Source: Rhodobacterales bacterium 56_14_T64
GTDB taxonomy: Bacteria > Pseudomonadota > Alphaproteobacteria > Rhodobacterales > Rhodobacteraceae
Assembly (NCBI GenBank): GCA_002162795.1
Contig: MAAY01000001.1
Coordinates: forward strand, 1-59,515
Length of the DNA: 59,515 nucleotides
Reading direction: 5' to 3'
The notes under the pieces were generated by a model that worked only from the letters and a program-made list of their open reading frames with translations, was not told where the DNA came from and did no database searches. Positions 53,085 through 59,515 of this stretch are shown one piece after another (within the stretch, counting starts at the first letter, position 1; each line of letters starts with the position of its first letter). The position numbers and the translations under genes were made by a program.

Positions 53085-53690
53085 TCACCGCACCTCACTC
53101 GCCAGCCCTGCCACCATAGCTTCGAGCTCCGGTTTCAAGTGCCGGGCCAGTCGGTAGGTCGCGCTGTTCAGACGGCTTTGGTTACCAAGGTTATTACCCC
53201 AAAAATTGGTCTTGCCCCGCCCCGGTGGCTTGGCATCGACGCTCGCATAAGGGTAACCATTTCTGACATCAAGAAAGAGAGCCTCGGCGCTGTTCTTTCC
53301 TGGATCAAACGACAGAACCATGACGTAATCGAGGTGACGTGACGCCGCGAGCTGGCGAATTTCCTTTTGGTCCACCCTCGAATACCCATACTGGCCAATC
53401 ATCTGTGCCTCTAACGGCCCCAAATGCACGACAGCTCCAAACGCTTCAGGCAAGTCCCCAAGATACAGATCACGCTCTTTGTTGGGCATCGTCGACAACC
53501 GCCCATAAACCAGCCGAACAACTCCGACCCGCGCAGGAAACTTCAGGTTTGGTTCATAGCTGGCGAACTTAGCAATATCAGGGTCTTCAATACCACCCGC
53601 CGCCAAATAGGCGCGACCAGACGTATGCTGAATTGCAGGATCACAGGCCGAAATCACGAGTGTCGAAGCAATGAGAATAACACGGAACAT
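53085..53690 (-). CDS. Predicted lipoprotein, unknown family
   Basis: A 201-residue protein with a lipoprotein signal (ILIASTLVISAC). The mature part has alternating strands and helices: KFPARVGVVRLVYGRLST, YVMVLSFDPGKNSAEALF, then a C-terminal helix RLARHLKPELEAMV. The pattern resembles lipoproteins that read YGYSRVDQKEIRQLAASR-type conserved blocks, but I cannot name the family. It diverges from the DUF6502 gene across a region with two copies of one operator. Confidence 0.75.
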   Translation of the reverse strand: MFRVILIASTLVISACDPAIQHTSGRAYLAAGGIEDPDIAKFASYEPNLKFPARVGVVRLVYGRLSTMPNKERDLYLGDLPEAFGAVVHLGPLEAQMIGQYGYSRVDQKEIRQLAASRHLDYVMVLSFDPGKNSAEALFLDVRNGYPYASVDAKPPGRGKTNFWGNNLGNQSRLNSATYRLARHLKPELEAMVAGLASEVR

Positions 53691-53707
53691 GAGGTACTCC
53701 TAAATAA

Positions 53708-53724
53708 ATGTGCAATCTGCACAT
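53708..53724. promoter_or_regulatory. Twin operator, copy 1
   Basis: ATGTGCAATCTGCACAT is a perfect inverted repeat with 7-base arms and a 3-base centre, 17 bases upstream of the lipoprotein start. It matches copy 2 in 15 of 17 positions. Confidence 0.6.
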
Positions 53725-53754
53725 CTCACAATCGACCTTCCAAGTCTACATAAA

Positions 53755-53771
53755 ATGTGCAATCAGTACAT
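53755..53771. promoter_or_regulatory. Twin operator, copy 2
   Basis: ATGTGCAATCAGTACAT lies 47 bases from copy 1 and ends two bases before the DUF6502 ATG. A protein bound here would cover the start codon and any ribosome site. Confidence 0.6.
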
Positions 53772-53773
53772 TT

Positions 53774-54499
53774 ATGAATGACATGCTTGACCGTTTGCTC
53801 CGTCCACTTGCCCGCCTCGCGATTGCAAAAGGGCTGCGCTATGCTGACATGGCCGAAAGTATGCGCCGCGCCTACATTGATGTCGCGGTCAAGAATGCCG
53901 GATCAAATGCGACTGTCAGCGGGTTGAGCGTTATGACCGGACTACAGCGGCGTGATGTATCGCGCCTTCTGGAAACCCCGGATAATTCGGAAAAAAGGCC
54001 GCCGGATCACCTGCCACAACTTGTTGCCCAATGGCTTGCCCGCTTTGACGGTGCACCATTGCCGCAGCACGGGGCAGACGGTTCATTTGACGCACTCGCG
54101 AAATCAATACGAAAAGATATTCACCCCAGATCCATGCTCGATGCTCTGGTCGCGGCAGGAACAGTCGCAGCCCAAGCAGGCGAGGTGAGTTTGCTTAAAA
54201 ATGCACATGTTCCGTTGGAAGGGTCAGAGGCCCAGATCCAATACTTGGGTCAAAATGTAGGCGATCACCTTGCTACGGCCGTCGGGAATGTTTTGGGTGA
54301 CCCAACCGCCTATGATCTGGCCGTCCACTACAACGGATTAAGCGTCGAGTCAGCCCAGGCATTGGAGAGCTTGTGGCGCGCCCGCATGGAGCCTGTCCTG
54401 CGTGAACTGAATGCCAAAGCACTTGAATATCAAACAAACGAAAACGGACCTGCGCGCTTTCGGGCCGGTGGCTACTTCCACTTGGAGAGTGAAGAATGA
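53774..54499 (+). CDS. DUF6502 family protein
   Basis: A 241-residue protein. The N-terminal block RLLRPLARLAIAKGLRYADMAESMRRAY, given here as PLARLAIAKGLRYADM and AESMRRAYIDVA, followed by SVMTGLQRRDVSRLLE, is a helix-turn-helix-like pattern typical of DUF6502. It may bind the twin operator itself. Function is unknown. The ATG at 53774 abuts operator copy 2 and lacks a Shine-Dalgarno; an alternative ATG lies nine bases later. It overlaps the downstream lipoprotein gene (ATGA). Confidence 0.75.
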   Translation: MNDMLDRLLRPLARLAIAKGLRYADMAESMRRAYIDVAVKNAGSNATVSGLSVMTGLQRRDVSRLLETPDNSEKRPPDHLPQLVAQWLARFDGAPLPQHGADGSFDALAKSIRKDIHPRSMLDALVAAGTVAAQAGEVSLLKNAHVPLEGSEAQIQYLGQNVGDHLATAVGNVLGDPTAYDLAVHYNGLSVESAQALESLWRARMEPVLRELNAKALEYQTNENGPARFRAGGYFHLESEE

Positions 54500-54678
54500 G
54501 AACAATTTTGGTTTTGGCGATGCTGCTGGCGCTTGCGTCTTGTGCTCAGGTCACTTGTCCAGAACGCGGGCTAGATGGTGGGATTGGCGGAACCGGCGGC
54601 TGTACCAACGAGACAACAGCACAAGAGGTCATCGCGCATGTCTCCAATCCATCGCATAATCCATATTTGCCCTCCTAG
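54496..54678 (+). CDS. Sixty-residue lipoprotein with a GGIGGTG motif
   Basis: A tiny lipoprotein (signal VLAMLLALASC) whose mature part is about 45 residues: AQVTCPERGLDGGIGGTGGC and a short tail. The GGIGGTG motif is characteristic of the N-terminus of DUF5666-type proteins, which are often encoded next to DUF6502. Here only that motif remains. Two cysteines flank it. It is translationally coupled to the DUF6502 gene (ATGA). It could be a minimal relative or a truncated copy. Confidence 0.65.
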   Translation: MRTILVLAMLLALASCAQVTCPERGLDGGIGGTGGCTNETTAQEVIAHVSNPSHNPYLPS

Positions 54679-54740
54679 ATGACGCATCAATCCTATTCTC
54701 GACAATTTCCCTAAGAAAGACCTTGCTACCCAAGTGAAAT

Positions 54741-54759
54741 TGTCGGAATAATCTCGACA
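54741..54759. promoter_or_regulatory. Inverted repeat upstream of bfd
   Basis: TGTCG-N9-CGACA, about 30 bases before the bfd start. It could be an operator for an iron or redox regulator, but it does not clearly match a known consensus. Confidence 0.35.
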
Positions 54760-54791
54760 GAATCAATCAGCCTTTGGGCAGGACTAACTAT

Positions 54792-55085
54792 ATGATCGTT
54801 TGCCACTGTATGAGGATCTCGGATCGTGACATCCACGCAGCAGTGGATTGGATGCGAAGCGCTGATCCTGACACGATAATTACGCCCGGCAAGGTCTATC
54901 ACGCGCTTGGCAAAGCGGCGGATTGTGGCGGATGCATGCCCCTATTTCTCGACACAATGCGATCCAATGCTAACCTTCAAGTACCGACACAGCTTACGAA
55001 TTTACGCTGCGGCACACTTAAGGAGAGCGACTATGAAGGGCGACCCCAAAGTACTCGACTATCTCAACAGGGCATTGCGACATGA
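54792..55085 (+). CDS. bfd: Bacterioferritin-associated ferredoxin
   Basis: A 97-residue [2Fe-2S] protein that reduces bacterioferritin so that iron can be released. Cluster ligands are CHC near the N-terminus ([11 protein letters not shown]) and CGGC ([10 protein letters not shown]). About 30 residues after the CGGC make it longer than E. coli Bfd. Its 3' end overlaps the bfr coding region by 53 bases in another frame. The ATG at 54792 gives the usual Bfd N-terminus. Confidence 0.85.
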   Translation: MIVCHCMRISDRDIHAAVDWMRSADPDTIITPGKVYHALGKAADCGGCMPLFLDTMRSNANLQVPTQLTNLRCGTLKESDYEGRPQSTRLSQQGIAT

Positions 55086-55518
55086 ACTAACGGCTGTCAG
55101 TCAATATTGGTTGCATTACCGGCTGCAGGACGACTGGGGTCTGGGCAGCATGGCCAAGAAAAGCCGCGAAGAATCCATCGAAGAGATGGAGCACGCTGAC
55201 AAGCTGATCGAGAGGATCATTTTCCTCGAAGGTCACCCCAATTTGCAAAAACTCGACCCGCTGCATATCGGCGAAACCCCAAAGGAAACACTCGAGTGCG
55301 ATCTAAAGGCAGAACAGTCCGCCCGGGCGCTGTACAAAGAGGCCCGTGACGTCTGCAAAGACGCCGGAGACTACGTCTCTATGGGGCTATTTGAACAGTT
55401 GATGAGCGACGAAGAAAGCCATATCGATTTCCTCGAAACACAAATCGACCTCTTTGAACGGATTGGCGCAGAACACTTTGCTCACCTCAATGCTACCAAA
55501 ATGGAAGACGCTGGCTAG
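55033..55518 (+). CDS. bfr: Bacterioferritin
   Basis: Iron storage protein of 161 residues. Ferroxidase ligands fit the standard pattern (E18 in [12 protein letters not shown]51 and H54 in EEMEHAD, and the later [11 protein letters not shown]), and the heme-ligating Met52 is present. AGGAGA precedes the ATG. It lies inside the end of bfd and overlaps the start of the di-heme gene, so all three are tightly coupled. Confidence 0.93.
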   Translation: MKGDPKVLDYLNRALRHELTAVSQYWLHYRLQDDWGLGSMAKKSREESIEEMEHADKLIERIIFLEGHPNLQKLDPLHIGETPKETLECDLKAEQSARALYKEARDVCKDAGDYVSMGLFEQLMSDEESHIDFLETQIDLFERIGAEHFAHLNATKMEDAG

Positions 55519-57040
55519 CAGCTTTCTGGCCGCCTCCACACTGGTGGCGGCCCCTCCTGTTGCGGCCCTTGACCTAAACAGCCTTCAGCTTTCTGATCCG
55601 CACCTGAAGACCCTCCCCCGCACCGACGCCGAAACCACCCGCATCAACAAAGTTGTTGCGCCAACTGCCGATTTCTCTGCCCCCGAAGCTTTCGAAGAAA
55701 ACCCAGCAGGGGCTGCGACCGTCCGTGTGCGACAGGGCGACGAAGCCTTTTCGCAGCATTCCGCAAACATCAGTTTTGAGCAGGAACTCGAATTCAAGCT
55801 CGGCAACGGCTTGTTCAAGAAGATCTGGGTGTTCTCCCCCGCCTCAACACTGGCCTCAGATGGGCTGGGCCCGCTTTACAACGCCCGTTCCTGCCAGCGC
55901 TGCCACATCAAAGATGGCCGCGGTCATCCCCCCAATGGCTTGGACGACAGCGCCGTGTCGATGTTCCTGCGCCTTTCCATTCCAGCCAAGGCCCCCGCTG
56001 AAATGGCTGCAGTGCACGACTATATCGGCACCGCCCCAGATCCCAACTACGGCAACCAGCTGCAGGACTTCTCTCCTCCGGGCATTGCGCCAGAATACAA
56101 ATTCTCGGTCAACTACCGTGATATTCCAGTAGACATGTCCGGCGACGAAACCGCCACCCTGCGCGCGCCCACTTACAAGGCAACGTCTCTTGGGTACGGT
56201 CCGTTGCACGAACAGGCCATGTTGTCCCCGCGCGTTGCCCCGCCGATGATTGGTCTTGGATTGATTGAGGCCATTCCCACATCCGAAATTTTGGCAAATG
56301 CCGACGAAAATGACGCCGATGGGGATGGTATTTCAGGACGCCCCAATCTGGTCTGGTCGAAAGAGTTTGATCAGGTGATGCTGGGCCGCTTTGGTCTCAA
56401 AGCTGGCCAACCGACCGTGCATCAGCAATCAGTTGCCGCCTTCTTAGGTGACGTAGGCATTTCCACCCCGCTTTATCCCGCCCCCTGGGGCGAATGCACC
56501 GAGGCCCAGACAGCCTGCCGCGACGCCCGCCACGGCGACGGCGATGTGCGGGTGACAGAGATCGACCAACCCAATATGGATCTGGTCACCTTCTACAGCC
56601 GCAACCTCGGCGTCCCGGCCCGTCGTGATACGGCCGACCCGCAGGTACTGCGAGGTAAGCAAGTGTTCTATGACACTGGTTGTAGCAGCTGCCACACCCC
56701 CAAATTTGTCACCCACCGCCTGTCTGATCGCCCCGAGCAGAGCTTTCAGCTGATCTGGCCCTACTCGGACCTGTTGCTACACGACATGGGTGACGGCCTG
56801 GCCGACAGCCGCCCCGAAGCCCGCGCCACCGGGCGGGAATGGCGCACGTCCCCGCTCTGGGGTCTTGGCCTGACCAAACAGGTCTCGGATCAGGCGGGCT
56901 ATTTGCACGACGGTCGCGCCCGCACCCTAACCGAGGCGATCCTGTGGCACGGCGGCGAAGCCAAACCTGCCCGGGACACCGTGGTCCAGCTTCCCTCGGA
57001 CGACCGGGCCGCCCTTATTCGTTTTCTCGAAAGTCTTTAA
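55490..57040 (+). CDS. Di-heme oxidoreductase family protein (DUF1111)
   Basis: A 516-residue periplasmic c-type cytochrome with a signal peptide ([20 protein letters not shown]). Heme-binding CxxCH motifs are CQRCH (in [18 protein letters not shown]) and CSSCH (in [12 protein letters not shown]). These proteins (thiol oxidoreductase-like) accompany imelysins and DUF1513 in iron-uptake operons. The start ATG at 55490 lies 29 bases inside bfr; the gene continues the same operon. Confidence 0.88.
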   Translation: MLPKWKTLASSFLAASTLVAAPPVAALDLNSLQLSDPHLKTLPRTDAETTRINKVVAPTADFSAPEAFEENPAGAATVRVRQGDEAFSQHSANISFEQELEFKLGNGLFKKIWVFSPASTLASDGLGPLYNARSCQRCHIKDGRGHPPNGLDDSAVSMFLRLSIPAKAPAEMAAVHDYIGTAPDPNYGNQLQDFSPPGIAPEYKFSVNYRDIPVDMSGDETATLRAPTYKATSLGYGPLHEQAMLSPRVAPPMIGLGLIEAIPTSEILANADENDADGDGISGRPNLVWSKEFDQVMLGRFGLKAGQPTVHQQSVAAFLGDVGISTPLYPAPWGECTEAQTACRDARHGDGDVRVTEIDQPNMDLVTFYSRNLGVPARRDTADPQVLRGKQVFYDTGCSSCHTPKFVTHRLSDRPEQSFQLIWPYSDLLLHDMGDGLADSRPEARATGREWRTSPLWGLGLTKQVSDQAGYLHDGRARTLTEAILWHGGEAKPARDTVVQLPSDDRAALIRFLESL

Positions 57041-57042
57041 TT

Positions 57043-58041
57043 ATGCGATCCATTGCCTTTGCCCTCAGCCTGACGCTGGCCCCGTTGCACGCGCAAGCCG
57101 ACATGATTGACGACATTCTGAACCAACAGATCCTGCCCGGCATGGACGAGCTTGCCTTCACCTCGGATCTATTGGCAGAGGCAGCCAAGTCAGACTGCCA
57201 TCCCGACTCGGGATCGTTGCGCGGCGCCTACAGCGACGCCTTCGACGCCTGGATCTCTGTCAGCCACCTGCGCTTTGGCCCAACTGAAACCAACAACCGC
57301 GCTTTTGCGCTGGCCTTCTGGCCAGACAGCCGCAGCAAAATCCCCAAGGTATTGGCCAAGATCATCCAAGACGACGCGCCAGAACTGGATCAACCCTCTC
57401 AGTTTGCCACCTACTCCATCGCGGCACGCGGGTTCCATGCGATGGAATTCCTGCTTTATGACGGCGGTATCAGCTTAGCCGGTTCACCCGACACCCGCTG
57501 CCGCCTGATCCGGGCCATTGCAACGGACATCAACAACACGTCACATGCCATCAATTTCGAATGGCAGGATAGCTACGCTGCGCAACTGCGCACTCCAGGC
57601 GATCGCTACCAAACCGAAGCCGAGGTCAAACAAGAACTGTACAAGGCATTGAACACGGGCTTGCAGGTTACTGCAGACATGCGCTTGGGCCGCCCGCTGG
57701 GAACATTTGACCACCCCCGCCCCAAACGGGCCGAGGCCCGCCGCTCGGGTCGCAGCCTTCACCACGTGACGCTGTCTCTACAGGCGCTGCAACCACTGGC
57801 GCTGGCCCTTTCCGGCGATGACGCAGAACTGGTCGAGGAATTCGAGAATGGATTTTCCAAAGCCCTGAACACCGCCGCGCAATTGGATGACCCGGTCTTT
57901 GCAGGCGTTGCCGACCCAAGCAGCCGTTTTCGCGTGGAATCGCTGCAACAACAAATCAACGACCTGCGCACCATTGCCGACACCAAACTCGGCCCGTCAC
58001 TTGGCGTAGACCCCGGCTTTAATTCGCTAGACGGTGACTGA
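57043..58041 (+). CDS. Second imelysin family protein
   Basis: A 332-residue periplasmic protein with a signal peptide (MRSIAFALSLTLAPLHAQA) and the imelysin GxHxxE motif in ARGFHAMEFLLYD. It is shorter than the imelysin at 51602. It begins two bases after the di-heme gene stop. Two imelysins flanking a di-heme protein are typical of this type of iron locus. Confidence 0.88.
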   Translation: MRSIAFALSLTLAPLHAQADMIDDILNQQILPGMDELAFTSDLLAEAAKSDCHPDSGSLRGAYSDAFDAWISVSHLRFGPTETNNRAFALAFWPDSRSKIPKVLAKIIQDDAPELDQPSQFATYSIAARGFHAMEFLLYDGGISLAGSPDTRCRLIRAIATDINNTSHAINFEWQDSYAAQLRTPGDRYQTEAEVKQELYKALNTGLQVTADMRLGRPLGTFDHPRPKRAEARRSGRSLHHVTLSLQALQPLALALSGDDAELVEEFENGFSKALNTAAQLDDPVFAGVADPSSRFRVESLQQQINDLRTIADTKLGPSLGVDPGFNSLDGD

Positions 58042-58042
58042 C

Positions 58043-59122
58043 ATGACCTCGCGCCGTGGGTTTCTGGCCGGGCTTCTGGCCAGTGGACTGGCCCCACAAG
58101 CCAGCTGGGCTGATCTGGGTTGCCCTGCCTACCTATCGGCTGCCATGCAAACCGATGGCACCCATATTCTGGCCGGTCTGTCCGCTGAAGGTGATCTGCA
58201 TTTTCGCTGCCCGCTGCCAGATCGCGGCCATGCTGCCAGCGCCCACCCCAGTCGCCCCGAAGTGGTTGCTTTTGCCCGTCGCCCCGGGCTGTTTGCCGAT
58301 GTAATCGACTGCCGCACAGGCAACCGGATCTCTCGTCTTGAACCCTCGGACGGGCATCATTTCTATGGCCACGGCTGTTTTGCCCCCGATGGCAGCCGCC
58401 TTTACACCACCGAAAACGATTATGAGAACACCCGTGGCGTGGTCGGCGTCTGGGATACCACCAACGGTTACCAACGCATCGGCAGCTTTGCCTCGGGCGG
58501 GATTGGCCCCCATGAATTGCTGCTGCGCCGCGCCGCGTCCGGCTTGGTCGTGGCCAATGGCGGCATCCAGACCCACCCCAACAGTGGCCGTAAAAAACTG
58601 AACCTCGACACCATGAGACCCAACCTCAGCTATCTGAGCTTTGACGGCGCCGTGGAGGCGCAGGAGCAGCTGCCCAACGATCTGCATCAGAACTCGATCC
58701 GCCACATGGCGATGCATCAGAATGGAACCGTAGGATTCGCCATGCAATGGCAGGGAGAACCCGGCGCAGATGTCCCCATTGTAGGGTTGCACCGCCTTGG
58801 TGCCGCGCCACGCCTGCTTGCCGAGGATGATCCCCGTGTTCGCAACCTCAACGGATATGGTGGTTCGATCTGCTTTTCCGCCGACGGCACGTCGATTGCC
58901 GTCACTTCGCCTCGTGGCGGCGTGGTACAGGTCATGGATGTCCTCACCGGTGCATTACAGCATGAGCATCGACTCGATGACGTCTGCGGGCTGGCCACCA
59001 GCGCAAGCGGCTTTATCGCCAGTTCTGGTAGCGGGCGCATTGTGTCATTGCATCAATCCGGGATTGAACCTCTGTCTCAGCTCGATCTGCGCTGGGATAA
59101 CCACTTGATCCGCTTGACCTGA
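58043..59122 (+). CDS. DUF1513 family protein (Tat-exported beta propeller)
   Basis: A 359-residue protein. The N-terminus MTSRRGFLAGLLASGLAP carries a twin-arginine motif, so it is probably folded with a cofactor before export. Repeated strands with GHGCFAPDGSRLYTTEND and ICFSADGTSIAVTSPRGG suggest a WD40/YVTN-like propeller. It is the last gene of the imelysin operon. The exact role in iron uptake is unknown. Confidence 0.85.
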   Translation: MTSRRGFLAGLLASGLAPQASWADLGCPAYLSAAMQTDGTHILAGLSAEGDLHFRCPLPDRGHAASAHPSRPEVVAFARRPGLFADVIDCRTGNRISRLEPSDGHHFYGHGCFAPDGSRLYTTENDYENTRGVVGVWDTTNGYQRIGSFASGGIGPHELLLRRAASGLVVANGGIQTHPNSGRKKLNLDTMRPNLSYLSFDGAVEAQEQLPNDLHQNSIRHMAMHQNGTVGFAMQWQGEPGADVPIVGLHRLGAAPRLLAEDDPRVRNLNGYGGSICFSADGTSIAVTSPRGGVVQVMDVLTGALQHEHRLDDVCGLATSASGFIASSGSGRIVSLHQSGIEPLSQLDLRWDNHLIRLT

Positions 59123-59365
59123 CACCAAATTCCACCACGTCACTACAAGCCGCGCCTGAGCGTGAAAGGTGGGAAGTCATTGCTGTTGAGAAGACCACAT
59201 TTGCCTTGCCGAGCACAACAGCATTGAGTTTCATCCTCCCGCACCTACCGTAAGCAGCAATAATACTTTGCAAAATTGCGCGCTACGGGTGAAACGAAAG
59301 CCATTCGAAAACAAATAGTGACACTTCGAAGGCAATTCTCTAAAAGCGTGACGAGAGGAAAGCCA
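59123..59365. other. Intergenic region
   Basis: About 240 bases between the DUF1513 gene and a regulator gene. I see no coding signal, no strong hairpin after the DUF1513 stop and no clear operator. It should hold the promoter of the downstream regulator. Confidence 0.4.
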
Positions 59366-59515
59366 ATGGATGCTGACAGCCGTCAAGCCAAAATTCTAAA
59401 ATTGCTTGACCAACAAGACCGGGTCGAAGTCGAAGATCTTTCCCGCCTGCTGGATGTCTCACTGCAAACAGTGCGCACCGACCTGCGAGAGCTCAGCGCC
59501 CGCAATGCCCTGTCA
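59366..59515 (+). CDS. DeoR-family transcriptional regulator, N-terminus only
   Basis: The first 50 residues of a DeoR/GlpR-type regulator: ILKLLDQQDRVEVEDLSRLL and VSLQTVRTDLRELSARNAL form the DeoR helix-turn-helix. AGAGGAAAG precedes the ATG. The ligand domain lies beyond the window, so its sugar specificity cannot be stated. Confidence 0.8.
   Translation, partial: MDADSRQAKILKLLDQQDRVEVEDLSRLLDVSLQTVRTDLRELSARNALS

Noticed and set aside
1-59515. CRISPR array, prophage or integrative element
   Set aside because: No regularly spaced direct repeats, no cas, phage structural or integrase genes were seen apart from transposase remnants at the left end.

Overview
The window looks like a chromosomal segment of a marine Roseobacter-group alphaproteobacterium (Rhodobacteraceae). 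This is inferred from gene content: a bioB-F-D-A-G-C operon with BioR-type operators, a GAAC-N7-GAAC SOS box, PleD beside DUF3572, hom-glpX-recJ, a carnitine dehydrogenase/thioesterase fusion, a non-pyrrolysine MttB-like methyltransferase and an imelysin/di-heme/DUF1513 iron locus. Base composition is moderately GC-rich. Genes are tightly packed, and ATGA, GTGA and TAATG start/stop overlaps are common.

Layout. 1-1.1 kb: IS3 and IS256 transposase remnants. 1.2-6.7 kb: DUF2478 protein, NnrU, and a glycine betaine/proline ABC importer whose permease is a tandem fusion. 7.1-7.8 kb: orphan secreted protein. 7.8-13.5 kb: biotin operon under two BioR-like boxes. 13.6-17 kb: pirin, PlsC-like acyltransferase, GNAT and TetR pair, small lipoprotein. 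17.3-21.6 kb: hom, glpX, recJ. 21.7-22.7 kb: two identical tRNA-Glu genes and a decayed P-loop kinase. 22.8-24.5 kb: H-NOX-like protein coupled to an HNOBA-GGDEF cyclase. 24.5-29.3 kb: DUF4153 protein, MttB-like methyltransferase, HAD phosphatase, DUF3572. 29.4-33 kb: PleD-like cyclase; EF-hand, ECF sigma, anti-sigma and CpxP-like cluster. 33-37.3 kb: DUF983, NUDIX, EamA, desaturase, DUF2061, XRE regulator. 37.3-41.9 kb: carnitine catabolic operon with a divergent CdhR-type regulator. 42-50.5 kb: aldo/keto reductase, rhodanese, SOS-controlled ImuA-like gene, YceI, MFS, DCC and DUF4166 proteins, metG. 50.6-59.1 kb: two iron operons separated by a DUF6502/lipoprotein module. 59.4 kb: start of a DeoR-type regulator.

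Functional themes. (1) Methylated amines: betaine import, carnitine-to-betaine conversion, and an MttB-family protein that could demethylate betaine, lie in three separate loci. (2) Iron: HemP, imelysins, di-heme protein, DUF1513, Bfd and Bfr. (3) Cyclic-di-GMP: two GGDEF proteins whose input domains have lost expected sensing residues. The H-NOX partner lacks the heme-ligating histidine and the YxSxR motif; the PleD-like protein lacks its phospho-acceptor aspartate.

Least-described items: the heme-less H-NOX pair; the DUF6502 module with twin 17-bp operators and a 60-residue GGIGGTG lipoprotein; a five-cysteine protein and a 55-residue ORF around hemP; a lipoprotein embedded in the carnitine operon; and several palindromic repeat families, one pair showing compensatory stem changes. 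All family assignments come from reading the sequence by eye; no database search was run.
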